Origin: QHXW01 sp035297145 | GTDB lineage: Bacteria; Acidobacteriota; Terriglobia; Bryobacterales; Bryobacteraceae | NCBI GenBank assembly: GCA_035297145.1 | Contig: DATGZN010000073.1 | Location: 50,037 to 114,036, forward strand | DNA: 64,000 nt | Direction of reading: 5' to 3' | Shown: positions 16,707 to 26,227 of the stretch, one piece after another | Layout of the letters: each line of letters opens with the position of its first letter | How positions within the stretch are numbered: the first letter of the stretch is position 1 | Made by a program: the position numbers and the translations under genes | The notes under the pieces: generated by a model | Database searches by the model: none | What the model was told of the DNA's origin: nothing | What the model saw: only the letters and a program-made list of their open reading frames with translations

Positions 16707-16765
16707 GGGCGAGGTGTGCCTCGCCCCTACATGGCATGCTGCGTAGGGGCCGGACATGTCCGGCC
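16707..16765. repeat. Pair of palindromic intergenic elements
   Basis: Between the vWA gene and polX lie two perfect palindromes: GGGCGAGG-TGTG-CCTCGCCC at 16707-16726 and GGCCGGACATGTCCGGCC at 16748-16765, joined by GTAGGGG-type sequence. The second resembles the palindrome at 55053-55070. They may be REP-like elements, or the first may end the upstream transcript, though no T run follows. Confidence 0.6.
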
Positions 16766-16807
16766 AGTCGCTGCGAAATGACGGGGCGGCCTCGATAGCC
16801 CCTATCC

Positions 16808-18535
16808 ATGGAGAATCGAGAGATCGCGCGCGTACTCGGGGAGACTGCCGACCTGATGGAGATCGCGGGCGAGGATTCCTTCCGCATCCGCAGTTACAGG
16901 AACGGCGCCACCGCGATCGATGGGTACCCCGAACGCGTCATCGACATTCTACGCGACCCCAATCGCAAAATTACCGGGATTCCCGGCATCGGCAAGGGGC
17001 TGGCGGCGGTGCTCCAGGAGATTGTGGACCGTGGGTCCTGCGAACGCCGCGACAACCTGCTGAAGAAATTTCCCGTAGCGTCGCTCGAGTTCCTTAAGAT
17101 ACAGGGGCTCGGACCGAAGAGCATCGCGCTCATCTTCGAACACTACCGCATCTCCACCATGGATGAGCTGGAGCAGCTGGCCAAAGACCAGAAGCTGCGT
17201 GACCTGCCGCGCATGGGCGCGAAGCTCGAGGAAAAAGTGCTGCGCTCCATTGCGCAATACCGGATGCGCTCCGGGCGTTTCCTGCTCAGCTTTGCGCACG
17301 AAACGGCGGAAGAGCTGACTACGTATCTGCGGGAACTGGATGGCATCGAAGACATCACTGCCGCAGGCAGCCTCCGCCGGGGCAAGGACACGGTCGGCGA
17401 TCTCGACTTGCTCGTCACCGGACCGAAGGCTACCGCGGCGCTGGATCGCTTCATCGCCTATCCCCGCGTGCATGAAGTACTCAGCCGCGGGGAAAACAAA
17501 GCCAGCGCCAAGGTAGGCCGCGAAGGCCTGCAAGTGGACGTGCGCGCTCTTCCGCGCGAGAGTTACGGCGCGGCCATGCAATATTTCACCGGCAGCAAGG
17601 AACACAACGTCTCAGTGCGCACGCGCGCGGTGAAAATGGGGCTGAAGCTGAGCGAGTACGGGCTGTTTCGCGCTGAAGACGATTCCCGTGTCGCCGGGGA
17701 AACCGAGGAGGATGTCTACAAAGCCCTCGGCCTCGCGTGGATTCCTCCCGAGCTGCGCGAAAATGCCGGCGAAATCGAAGCCGCCGCCGAAGGCCGCATT
17801 CCCGAGCTGATCGAGCTGCAGCATATCCGCGGCGACATCCACATGCACACTACCGAAACCGACGGCCGCGCGTCCCTGGAAGAGATGGCCGCGGCGGCGA
17901 AGAACCTGGGATACGAGTATGTCGCCATCACCGACCATTCGAAGGCCATCGCCATGGCGAATGGTTTGGATGAAACCCGCGCTGTCGCCTTCGCCCGCCG
18001 CGTGCGCGAGATGAATCAGAGTGAACTCGGCATTCGCGTGTTCTCCGGCCTCGAATGCGACATCATGAAAGATGGCACGCTCGATCTCGCATCAGATGCT
18101 CTTGCTGAACTGGATCTGGTGATCGGCAGCGTCCATAGCCACATGAATCTGGAAGCCGGCGAAATGACCGACCGTTTGTTGCGCGCGCTGGAGTGCCCGC
18201 AGTTGCGCATTCTCGGCCATCCCACGGGACGCCTGCTCATGCAGCGCGAGCCGTTTCCCTTCGATTTCGATCGCATCGTGGCGGAAGCCGTGAAGCGCAA
18301 TGTCTGGCTGGAGATCAACGCCAGCCCCGAGCGGCTGGATTTGAGCGGGACCCTCGTGCGCACCGCAAAGTCGCGCGGCTCGAAGTTTACAATTTCCACA
18401 GACGCACACCATCCCAAGCACCTGCACAATATGTGGTATGGAGTCGTGACGGCACGGCGCGGCTGGCTGGGCCCGGGCGACGTGCTGAATACGCTCTCCG
18501 CCGAAAAATTCCAACAAGCTCTTCGCCGAAACTGA
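16808..18535 (+). CDS. polX: Family X DNA polymerase with PHP domain
   Basis: A 575-residue bacterial PolX, probably for base-excision or gap repair. An N-terminal helix-hairpin-helix 8-kDa-like region (about 1-100) is followed by the polymerase palm with the metal aspartates D198 and D200 in GSLRRGKDTVGDLDLL. The C-terminal PHP domain starts near 340 (GDIHMH, H345 and H347) and has ITDHS, GLECDI, GSVHSH, GHPTGR and TDAHHP, the full metal ligand set expected of a PHP 3'-5' exonuclease/phosphoesterase. The start ATG at 16808 agrees with MENREIARVLGETADL. It is followed 6 bases later by the M16 peptidase genes. Confidence 0.93.
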   Translation: MENREIARVLGETADLMEIAGEDSFRIRSYRNGATAIDGYPERVIDILRDPNRKITGIPGIGKGLAAVLQEIVDRGSCERRDNLLKKFPVASLEFLKIQGLGPKSIALIFEHYRISTMDELEQLAKDQKLRDLPRMGAKLEEKVLRSIAQYRMRSGRFLLSFAHETAEELTTYLRELDGIEDITAAGSLRRGKDTVGDLDLLVTGPKATAALDRFIAYPRVHEVLSRGENKASAKVGREGLQVDVRALPRESYGAAMQYFTGSKEHNVSVRTRAVKMGLKLSEYGLFRAEDDSRVAGETEEDVYKALGLAWIPPELRENAGEIEAAAEGRIPELIELQHIRGDIHMHTTETDGRASLEEMAAAAKNLGYEYVAITDHSKAIAMANGLDETRAVAFARRVREMNQSELGIRVFSGLECDIMKDGTLDLASDALAELDLVIGSVHSHMNLEAGEMTDRLLRALECPQLRILGHPTGRLLMQREPFPFDFDRIVAEAVKRNVWLEINASPERLDLSGTLVRTAKSRGSKFTISTDAHHPKHLHNMWYGVVTARRGWLGPGDVLNTLSAEKFQQALRRN

Positions 18536-18541
18536 CAAGTT

Positions 18542-19897
18542 ATGAAATTCGCGTTTCTATTGCTGATTTTGTTCTGCGCCGTTATCCAAGCGGCACAACC
18601 GGTGATCCCAATTGAGAAATACGCGCTGAAGAACGGCATGCGTGTGATTCTCTCGCGCGATAACGCTGTGCCGGTGATCACGCTCTACATGATTTACGAT
18701 GTCGGCGCGCGCGTTGAGGAAAAGGGCCGAACCGGCTTTGCTCATTTGTTCGAGCACATGATGTTCGAAGGCTCGGCCAACGTCCCCAAGGGCATGCATT
18801 TCAAAATCGTCGAGTCCAACGGCGGCACGCTCAACGGATCCACGCATCCCGATTACACCGACTACTTCGAAGTGCTGCCCTCCAACAAATTGGCGGTGGG
18901 CCTGTGGCTGGAAAGCGACCGCATGCGCAGCCTGGCCATCACTAGAGAGAACCTCGACAACCAGAAAGAGGCCGTCAAGCAGGAGCGGCGACTGAGCTTC
19001 GACAATCGTCCCTACGCCACCGCCATCGTCGATCGCTGGCCGCAACTGGCGTTCCAGAACTGGCAGAACTCACACTCGCTAATCGGATCGTTCGAGGATC
19101 TGAACGCTTCTTCCGTCGAGGACGTGGCCAAATTTTTCAAAACCTATTACGCGCCCGATAACGCCGTGATGGTCATCGTGGGCGACATCCAGATCCCCGA
19201 AACCAAGAAGCTGATCGAACAATACTTCGGCGACATCCCCTCCCAGCCCAAGCCGGCAAAGCCCGACCTCAGCGAGCCTTCAAGTTTCACGCCCCGCTCC
19301 GAGGTCTATCACGATGCTCACGCTCGCGTTCCCGGAATCATCATCGGCTATCCCGGTCCCATCCGGCGCTCACGCGACTACTACGCCCTCGCCATGCTCG
19401 ACGTGCTCTTCACCGGCGGACCCAGTTCCCGCTTCCAGCTCAACCTGGTCAAAGGAAAAGAATCGCTGATTCAGTACCAAGCCGAGATGGGCTGGCCCTT
19501 TGCCTCCAGTTCGGATTACAAGGATCCCGGCGACTACGCCATGTTCCTGCTCTTCAAACCCAATTACACGCCGCAACAGATTATCGACCAGGCGCAGGAG
19601 GAGATTGCCAAGATCCAGAATGACGGCGTGGACGCAAAGGAGCTGGATCGCGGGCGTACGTTGCTTCGCTCGGAGCAAATCATTTCGCTCCAGAGTTCTC
19701 TGCATCGGGCGCAATTGCTCGGCCGCTACGAGATCTTCGACGGCAAACCCGAGCTGATCAACACCAACCTGGAAAACTTCCTGACAATCACACCGGCCGA
19801 GATTCAAGGGGTGGCGAAAAAATATTTGACGCCCGAACGCCGCACGGTTCTCCAGATCCTCCCGGCTCCCGCCCCGGCTGCCCAGGAGAACCACTGA
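18542..19897 (+). CDS. M16-family zinc peptidase, catalytic member
   Basis: A 451-residue exported (signal peptide about 1-18, ending QAA) pitrilysin/processing-peptidase-like enzyme. The inverted zinc motif HLFEH is at 68-72 and a downstream Glu region (KEAVKQERR) supplies the third ligand. It is overlapped at its stop by the second M16 gene (TGATG), so the two proteins are made together, as in two-subunit M16B enzymes where one chain carries zinc and the other shapes the chamber. Confidence 0.92.
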   Translation: MKFAFLLLILFCAVIQAAQPVIPIEKYALKNGMRVILSRDNAVPVITLYMIYDVGARVEEKGRTGFAHLFEHMMFEGSANVPKGMHFKIVESNGGTLNGSTHPDYTDYFEVLPSNKLAVGLWLESDRMRSLAITRENLDNQKEAVKQERRLSFDNRPYATAIVDRWPQLAFQNWQNSHSLIGSFEDLNASSVEDVAKFFKTYYAPDNAVMVIVGDIQIPETKKLIEQYFGDIPSQPKPAKPDLSEPSSFTPRSEVYHDAHARVPGIIIGYPGPIRRSRDYYALAMLDVLFTGGPSSRFQLNLVKGKESLIQYQAEMGWPFASSSDYKDPGDYAMFLLFKPNYTPQQIIDQAQEEIAKIQNDGVDAKELDRGRTLLRSEQIISLQSSLHRAQLLGRYEIFDGKPELINTNLENFLTITPAEIQGVAKKYLTPERRTVLQILPAPAPAAQENH

Positions 19898-21294
19898 TGC
19901 GCTGCATGATTTTTTCATTTCTTATCGCAGGAACAACTTTGATGGCCCAAACGATCGATCGCACCAAGCCGCCTGAGACTCCGCCCGTTCCCTCTTTCAA
20001 GATGCCGCCCGTGCACGAGACCAAGCTGCCGAACGGCCTCTCGGTAGTGCTGGTGGAGGACGCGCGCTTCCCCCTGGTCAGTATGCGCCTGAGCTTTCAG
20101 GCCGGCAGCAAATTCGATCCGCAAGATTTGCCCGGTCTCGCCGGCATGGTGGCGGGCTTGGTTACACAGGGGACCACCACGCGTTCCTACCGTGACCTGG
20201 CCGAAGAGTTGACCTCCATTGGCGCCACACTCGATGGCCACGCGTCGCCGGACGTCTTCACTCTGGGCGGCAGCGTGCTATCCGAAAACACGGCAAAGCT
20301 GCTCGACCTGCTGGCGGATGTGGCTCTCAACGCCAATTTCCCCGAGAACGAAGTCCAATTGCGAAAGCAAAACGCTAAGCAGACTTTGGCCGCCCAGCGT
20401 TCGCAGCCGGCCTTTCTCGCTAATGAGAAGTTCGATGCGCTGGTGTTTGGCAGCCATCCATACGCATTCTTTTCCGCAACCATGGAGTCGCTGGACCGCA
20501 TGGATCGGAAATCCATCGTCCAGTTTCGCGATACTTTTCTGCTTCCGAACAACGCCGTGCTGCTGCTAGTTGGGCAACTTCCGCCGCGCGCTGAAACGCT
20601 GAAGTTGGTGCGCGATCACTTCGCCGCATGGAGAGAGAAGCAGGTTCCCGCCGCGCCTGCGAAGAGCTTTCCCGAAAGCAAGCGGCAGCTCGTGCTTGTG
20701 GATCGCCCCGGTTCGGTGCAGGCCGATATCCACGTCGGCCGCCTTGCTGCCACACGCACGGACCCCGACTACTATCCGCTCGTCGTGGGCAACGCCATCC
20801 TCGGTGGCGGCGCCAGCTCGCGCCTGTTCCTCGACGTCCGCGAGAAAAAGGGGCTGGCCTATGACGCCCATAGCGAACTTGATCGCCGCAGAGACGCTGG
20901 CGTCTTCACCGCCGTCACGCAAGTGCGCAATGAAGAAGCCGGACCCGGTGTGGAAGCCATGCTGGATAATCTGACTCAGATGGCCAAGGCGCCGGTTACG
21001 GCCAGCGAGCTGACTGACGTCAAGAACTACATCAGCGGCGGGTTCCTGATCAGCCTGGAAACGCAGGCGTCGCTGACCGACCAGATCGACTTGGTAAATA
21101 CCATGGGACTGCCCCGCGACTATCTCGAAATGTTCACTAGCCGGGTGCGCTCTGTCGAGCCGGATCAGATTCAAGCCGCCGCGCAGAAGTATATGGACCC
21201 CGGCCAAGCGACGATCGTCGTGGTTGGCGACGCGGCCCAAATCGAAAAATCGCTCGAAAAGTTTGGACCGCTGGAAGTGGAGAAGTCCAAATGA
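19897..21294 (+). CDS. M16-family peptidase homologue lacking the zinc motif
   Basis: A 465-residue exported M16 homologue (signal peptide about 1-22). In place of HxxEH it has LAGMVAGLV, so zinc binding and catalysis should be absent. It most likely forms the partner of the preceding catalytic gene, to which it is coupled. The C-terminal M16_C fold is recognisable (GNAILGGGASSRLFLDVREK). It overlaps the Nudix gene by 4 bases. Confidence 0.9.
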   Translation: MRCMIFSFLIAGTTLMAQTIDRTKPPETPPVPSFKMPPVHETKLPNGLSVVLVEDARFPLVSMRLSFQAGSKFDPQDLPGLAGMVAGLVTQGTTTRSYRDLAEELTSIGATLDGHASPDVFTLGGSVLSENTAKLLDLLADVALNANFPENEVQLRKQNAKQTLAAQRSQPAFLANEKFDALVFGSHPYAFFSATMESLDRMDRKSIVQFRDTFLLPNNAVLLLVGQLPPRAETLKLVRDHFAAWREKQVPAAPAKSFPESKRQLVLVDRPGSVQADIHVGRLAATRTDPDYYPLVVGNAILGGGASSRLFLDVREKKGLAYDAHSELDRRRDAGVFTAVTQVRNEEAGPGVEAMLDNLTQMAKAPVTASELTDVKNYISGGFLISLETQASLTDQIDLVNTMGLPRDYLEMFTSRVRSVEPDQIQAAAQKYMDPGQATIVVVGDAAQIEKSLEKFGPLEVEKSK

Positions 21295-21818
21295 TGAAGC
21301 TGATTTCCTCGAAGGAACTTTACCGCTGCAAGCTCTTTTGGGTCACCGAAGACGATGCCAGAGACCCCACAGGTTTCGAGATCAAGCGCTCGATCGTCCG
21401 CCACGCCGGCTCAGCCGTCATGATGGCCGTGGACGACAAACGCCGCATCCTGCTCGTCCACCAGTATCGCCTGCCGGCTCGGGCCAATCTGTGGGAACTG
21501 CCCGCGGGCAAGCTCGACGCCGGCGAGTCGGCGCTGACGGCCGCAAAGCGTGAGCTGATCGAAGAGACCGGTTATCGCGCACGCCGCTGGAAAAAGCTGA
21601 TCTCGTTCTTTCCCAGCCCCGGCTACATCTCCGAAAAGATGACGATCTTCCTCGCGTCCGACCTCACTGCCGGTGAGGCGCAGCCCATGGACGACGAGCG
21701 TATCGAAACCCGCTGGTTCTCTGCCAAGCAGGTCGAGCAGATGATTCACACAAATAAGATCGAGGATGGAAAAACCATCGTCGGGTATTTTGTGTGGAAG
21801 AACGCAGCCAGACGCTGA
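21291..21818 (+). CDS. Nudix hydrolase, ADP-ribose pyrophosphatase-like
   Basis: A 175-residue protein with a complete Nudix box at 73-95 (G73, E79, R87-E88, E91-E92, G94), the GX5EX7REUXEEXGU pattern. The context around it (VDDKRRILLVHQYRLP) fits ADP-ribose/sugar-nucleotide pyrophosphatases, which would make AMP and ribose-5-phosphate. The start overlaps the M16 stop, so it is the last gene of the polX-M16-M16-nudix unit. Confidence 0.9.
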   Translation: MMKLISSKELYRCKLFWVTEDDARDPTGFEIKRSIVRHAGSAVMMAVDDKRRILLVHQYRLPARANLWELPAGKLDAGESALTAAKRELIEETGYRARRWKKLISFFPSPGYISEKMTIFLASDLTAGEAQPMDDERIETRWFSAKQVEQMIHTNKIEDGKTIVGYFVWKNAARR

Positions 21819-21991
21819 GGACCTGTGAATACTCGCTTAACAGCCGATTTCCCAACCCCTACATCAATCTGTAACCAATAAATTCACCCAACAAGTTGAA
21901 CCAAATGGCTCGCAGCGGCGTCAAACAATAGTAGGCTTCAACAAATTGGCTTCGGCCCAACGTAGCACGCGAATTTACCCGGAGAGTTGGT

Positions 21992-22288
21992 GTGACTGCC
22001 TTGTCAGAAATGTCCAAACTCGCCGAGCTTCGCGCCAAGACTGATCAGGACTTGGTGCATCTCATCGGCAATGCGTTGGAACTCGGCTTTCAGTGTGCTT
22101 CAGCGGCTATGAGCACGCCAGGGACTCTTCGCGCGAAAGCGGAAGACCTCTACGCAAACGCCTTAATGCTGCTGCCCAAAATTGAAAATGTGGGCGAGCG
22201 ACGGAAACTGGGTGACAAAGCCGCCCGCATTCGAGAGCTGCTCGATCGTTCAACCGTGGCACAAGTGGCGTCGTGTTCGGCGTGTTGA
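21992..22288 (+). CDS. Hypothetical 98-residue helical protein
   Basis: Starts at GTG 21992, preceded by GGAG at a good distance (7 bases). The protein is soluble and mainly helical (AELRAKTDQDLVHLIGNALE, RRKLGDKAARIRELLD), with two Cys at the end (CSAC). No family is recognised. It sits alone between the Nudix gene and the glycosyltransferase-like gene. Helical amphipathic segments suggest protein interaction, not more. Confidence 0.55.
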   Translation: MTALSEMSKLAELRAKTDQDLVHLIGNALELGFQCASAAMSTPGTLRAKAEDLYANALMLLPKIENVGERRKLGDKAARIRELLDRSTVAQVASCSAC

Positions 22289-22424
22289 TCTGCCGCAGCG
22301 GATATTCCGGAATTTAGCTAACTATCGACAATCTACGACGGTCAATCGTTGACCGCCAACCGATCGTTTGCCTAGCATGGTTAGTGGCCCAAAACACACT
22401 TTCTAACTCGGTCGCGCTCGTTCG

Positions 22425-24149
22425 ATGGTTCAAGTAGCAGGCTGGATCCTCGCTATCACAATCCGGTACGCGCTCTATCTGCTGGAGCTCTTCGCGCTCC
22501 TGATGCTGTGGCGCCGCTCCCTTTCTTCGCCGCTTTTGGGCCAGCGTTGGTTCCGTGCCGTGGGGCGGAGCTTTGGCAACCTCGCGCGCAGGCGCAGACT
22601 GGCCGTGGTGTGCACGGGCTTAGCTGCGCTGGCCGCGCGTGCGGCGCTATTTCCGATCCTTCCGGCCCGCGCACCCGTCATCACCGATGAGTTCAGTTAT
22701 CTACTGGCCGCCGACACCTTCGCCTCTGGACGGCTGACGAATCCCACACATCCAATGTGGGTGCACTTCGAAACCATGCACGTACTCCAGCATCCCTCTT
22801 ACGCGTCGATGTACCACCTCGCGCAGGGTATGATTCTGGCGGCTGGCAAAGTGGTGGCGGGCCACGAATGGGCCGGCGTCTATGCCAGCGTGGCTCTGAT
22901 GTGCGCCCTGGTCTGCTGGATGCTGCAAGGGTGGCTGCCGCCGCAGTGGGCTTTGCTGGGTGGTGGGCTGGCAATCCTGCGGCTGGGACTGTTCGGTTAC
23001 TGGATCAATAGCTATTGGGGCGGCGCCGCGGCCGCCATCGGCGGGCTGCTGGTCTTGGGCGCGCTGCCACGCATCATGCGGAGCCCGAGGGTGCGCGACT
23101 CGCTGCTGATGGCGGTCGGCATGGTGATTCTGGCAAACAGCCGGCCGTATGAAGGACTCGTGCTCGGAATTCCTGTGTGCGTCCTGCTGCTCGTCTGGAT
23201 ATTGAAGAAGCGCGGCCCCGCCTTGACAACCGCGCTCGTACGCACGGTGCTGCCAGCCATCGTGGTTCTCGCGCTCGGCGGCGCTGGCACGGGTTACTAT
23301 TACTGGCGTATCACGGGCAATCCGTTCCGCATGCCGTATCAGATCGACCGCGACCAGTATGCATCGGCTGGCATTTTTCTCTGGGAGCGGCCGCGCGCCA
23401 TACCGGCTTATCGAAACACGGAGATGCGCGACTTTTACGCCGGCTGGGAGCTAGGCAAGTTCATGGAAGCCAAAACGCCTCTTGGCCTCGCGAAGAACAC
23501 GGCCGGCAAGGCAGGCGCCTTCTGGATGTTCTTCCTTGGGCCGGCGTTCACTCTTCCGCTGCTTTTCCTGCCTAGCATTTGGCGGGACCGGCGCGTGCGG
23601 CCGCTCGTGATCATCGGCGCCGTTTTCCTGATCGGCTTGGCCGCGAATACCTGGTTCTACGCACACTATGCGGCGCCCATTACCGGATTGATCTACGCCA
23701 TCGTGCTGCAAGGTCTGCGGCACCTGCGCGTCTGGCGCTGGCATGGGAGCCCAAGTGGACGGCTGCTGGCGCGTGGCGTTCCAGTGCTTTGTCTCGGGAT
23801 GGTGTTGCTCCGCGTCTGTGCCCAGCCGCTCGGTTTCTATATGCCGCCGGACTGGCCCATGACCTGGTTTTATACGCGGCCCGGAAACACGGAGCGCGCG
23901 CGCATCCAGGGTCGCTTAGAACAGGAGCCCGGCCCGCAGTTGGCTATTGTTCGATACAAGCCCGGCCATAATTTCTTCGAAGAGTGGGTTTACAACAAGG
24001 CCAATATCGACGCGGCAAAAGTAGTTTGGGCCCGCGAGCTAGATGACACCAGCAACCGCGCGCTCATTCGTTACTTTCACGATCGCCGCATCTGGCTGGT
24101 AGAGACTGGTTCCGAACCCGCCACCGTTGCACCTTACCCGCAGCAGTGA
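22425..24149 (+). CDS. Polytopic membrane protein, GT39/ArnT-like glycosyltransferase
   Basis: A 574-residue protein with about 11-13 hydrophobic segments. The first loop bears VITDEFSYLLAAD (about 85-97), an acidic DE motif at the position used for catalysis or metal binding by GT-C glycosyltransferases, which use polyprenyl-phosphate sugar. The C-terminal soluble part (about 475-574) ends with LVETG. Donor and acceptor are unknown. It is not obviously operonic; the thioredoxin-like gene begins 38 bases later. Confidence 0.65.
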   Translation: MVQVAGWILAITIRYALYLLELFALLMLWRRSLSSPLLGQRWFRAVGRSFGNLARRRRLAVVCTGLAALAARAALFPILPARAPVITDEFSYLLAADTFASGRLTNPTHPMWVHFETMHVLQHPSYASMYHLAQGMILAAGKVVAGHEWAGVYASVALMCALVCWMLQGWLPPQWALLGGGLAILRLGLFGYWINSYWGGAAAAIGGLLVLGALPRIMRSPRVRDSLLMAVGMVILANSRPYEGLVLGIPVCVLLLVWILKKRGPALTTALVRTVLPAIVVLALGGAGTGYYYWRITGNPFRMPYQIDRDQYASAGIFLWERPRAIPAYRNTEMRDFYAGWELGKFMEAKTPLGLAKNTAGKAGAFWMFFLGPAFTLPLLFLPSIWRDRRVRPLVIIGAVFLIGLAANTWFYAHYAAPITGLIYAIVLQGLRHLRVWRWHGSPSGRLLARGVPVLCLGMVLLRVCAQPLGFYMPPDWPMTWFYTRPGNTERARIQGRLEQEPGPQLAIVRYKPGHNFFEEWVYNKANIDAAKVVWARELDDTSNRALIRYFHDRRIWLVETGSEPATVAPYPQQ

Positions 24150-24186
24150 CTCTGGTGCGCCGCGGTTTTGATAATCTCAAAGAGCC

Positions 24187-24686
24187 ATGCAGGTGATTTC
24201 TCGAAGGACCGTCCTTTCCGCGACGTTGTGCGCGGGATGGATTTCCCGCCTGATTGCGGGAGACACACTTGAGCATGCCCCTAACTTCTGGGCGAAGACG
24301 CTCGACGGCGAGAGATACAACAATGAAAGCGTCAAGGGCAAAGTGGTTCTGCTGCAATTCTGGACAACCTGGTGCCCCAACTGCCGTCGCGATGAGCCCG
24401 CGGTTGAGAGCCTTAACGAGAATTCAAAGATAAAGGCTTAGTCGTTCTCAGTGTGGACGTCGGTGAGCCGAAGAAAAAGGTGATGAAGTACCTGGCGGAT
24501 TCCCCGCGTTCCTGCAAGATGGTGCTCATGGACGATACCAACCTCGCCGCTATGTTCGCCGCGCGAGCCTTCCCGGTATACGTGCTGATCGATCGGGATG
24601 GCAATATCGCCGGCCGGCAGAATGGAGCGGCCGGTGAGGACTCGCTGCGACGGCTGCTGGCAAAAGCCGGCATCGCGGCCGAGTGA
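24187..24686 (+). pseudogene. Frameshifted Tat-exported TlpA/ResA-like thioredoxin
   Basis: Two adjacent frames encode one protein. The first (24187-24441) has a twin-arginine signal (S5-R6-R7-T-V-L10) and the redox motif WCPNC (C63, C66), but it runs into a stop just after LNENSKIKA. In the next frame from about 24423 the sequence reads F-K-D-K-G-L-V-V-L-S-V-D-V and continues to a normal thioredoxin C-terminus (FPVYVLIDRDGNIAGRQ) ending at 24686. The span is 500 bases, so one extra base near 24420 would restore a 166-residue protein. This is either a recent loss of function, a sequencing error or a programmed shift. Expected role: periplasmic thiol-disulfide reduction. Confidence 0.85.
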
Positions 24687-24841
24687 CTTGAAGTCGCAAG
24701 ACCGCTGATTACGCAGACCATTTCCCCCAACGTAGGTGTTGATTAAAACCCTACCAGTAACGCAGGCAAAGAACTACTATCATCACGGTATGTAATCAAA
24801 CTGGTATTTGATGAATCATACATACGGCAGGTAGATTAATC

Positions 24842-26227
24842 ATGAGCGCTCGGCGAAAATCCGACTTGGACCACCGCCTGGAGGCTTACTTCGCCACCCT
24901 TCGCTCATCGTCTCTCAGGGAGACGCTGAAACGCCGCGCCGCTAACTGGCAATTGTATGCAGCAGTTACAGGCTCAGCCATGGCGATGGCGACCACCACC
25001 TCGGCATCCCTGATCGGGACCGGCATTCGGCATATACCGGAGCCCACCGCGAGTGTTTTGCCATTCAAACAAAATTTCGCGAGCTCCCAGAATACGCCTG
25101 TGGCCAACGCCGTCCGATTAGCTATGGCCAGGCAGGGCGCCGGACAAATGCTTTTCCATGGCGCGGCACCGCAGCACGAGCCTGCAACGGCGTCGGCAGC
25201 TCCCTCCATCTTGCCCAATGGCATTGCTCCTCTGGACGGCACGGAAAACATCATCCAATCCGGCGAACTGGTGACAATTTTCGGGAAAAATCTCGCCAGT
25301 GGAACCTTTACCTGGAAGGGCAACTTCCCCACTTCGCTGGGTGGCACGAGCGTGGAAATCGATAACAAACCAGCCTATCTCATGTATGTCAGTCCTGGGC
25401 AGATCAATTTGCAAGCGCCAGACGACAAGTCGCTGGGCACTGTATCCGTCGTCGTGACCACTGCACATGGAAGGGCCAAATCATTCGTCACGCTGAGTAA
25501 ATATGCACCAGCGTTCACGCTGCTGGAAGTGCCCAAGAACCAGGCCCGGTTCGTTTCCGGAATCATTATCAGGCAGGACGGACGGGGGGCCTTCGGCAAA
25601 GGGAAAGACAGCTACGATATCCTCGGCCCGAGCGGCATTTCATTTGGCTATCCGACGGTTCCCGCGCAAGAAGGCGACACCATTCAACTCTTCGGCGTCG
25701 GCTTCGGGCCGACCAATCCCAATGTCCCGGCTGGGAAGCCGTTCTCCGGTACCGCGCCTATCAAAAGCAGCTTCTATCTCTACATCAATAACATCTACGT
25801 CAAACCGACGTTCGTCGGACTGACAAGCGCTGGCCTCTTTCAGATCAACCTCACGGTTCCACCTGGCCTTGGCGAGGGAGAGGTTTCCATTCAGGCGATG
25901 GTCGGCGGTATGCAAACCCAGGCCGATGTGTTTTTTTCGTTGCAGGTACTTTCCACCTACCCGGGTACGGGCGGAACTGTGGGCGGCACTCCGGGAGTGC
26001 CTATTGGCGGAACTGGCGGCACTGGGATCCTACCGGTCGGTGGAACCGGCGGTGGAGGCGCAACGGGCGGCGGTGGAGGCGGAACGGGCGGCGGTGGTAC
26101 CGGGGGTGGTGGTGGCAGTGGCGGAGGAAGTGGCGATGTTAAACACAAACCGTACTCGCCCAAGTTGCGTTTTCCGTCGCCCTCATCGGAGCCCGGCTCA
26201 AAAACGCCGCCTGCCGGCCATCAATGA
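24842..26227 (+). CDS. TIGR03437-type exported protein with Gly-rich C-terminus
   Basis: A 461-residue protein typical of the Solibacter/Acidobacteria TIGR03437 family: a hydrophobic stretch (about 40-60), then the paired beta-sandwich module (about 125-370). Recognisable pieces are PLDGTENIIQSGELVTIFG, AYLMYVSPGQINLQAPDD and GDTIQLFGVGFGPTNP. The tail (about 375-435) is a Gly/Thr-rich low-complexity run. Function is unknown for the family, and an extracellular adhesive or structural role is commonly assumed. Its stop overlaps the start of the AP-TPR-sulfotransferase gene by 4 bases. Confidence 0.82.
   Translation: MSARRKSDLDHRLEAYFATLRSSSLRETLKRRAANWQLYAAVTGSAMAMATTTSASLIGTGIRHIPEPTASVLPFKQNFASSQNTPVANAVRLAMARQGAGQMLFHGAAPQHEPATASAAPSILPNGIAPLDGTENIIQSGELVTIFGKNLASGTFTWKGNFPTSLGGTSVEIDNKPAYLMYVSPGQINLQAPDDKSLGTVSVVVTTAHGRAKSFVTLSKYAPAFTLLEVPKNQARFVSGIIIRQDGRGAFGKGKDSYDILGPSGISFGYPTVPAQEGDTIQLFGVGFGPTNPNVPAGKPFSGTAPIKSSFYLYINNIYVKPTFVGLTSAGLFQINLTVPPGLGEGEVSIQAMVGGMQTQADVFFSLQVLSTYPGTGGTVGGTPGVPIGGTGGTGILPVGGTGGGGATGGGGGGTGGGGTGGGGGSGGGSGDVKHKPYSPKLRFPSPSSEPGSKTPPAGHQ
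25965..26136 (+). repeat. Gly/Thr-rich low-complexity coding repeat
   Basis: The stretch encodes GGTGG-type units inside the TIGR03437 gene and is a short tandem, slippage-prone DNA repeat built on GGCGGNACNGG. The complementary strand reads as a polyproline frame, which is a shadow. Confidence 0.7.

Noticed and set aside
25957..26163. Minus-strand polyproline frame
   Set aside because: It is the complement of the Gly/Thr-rich coding repeat; no start, ribosome site or homologous fold.
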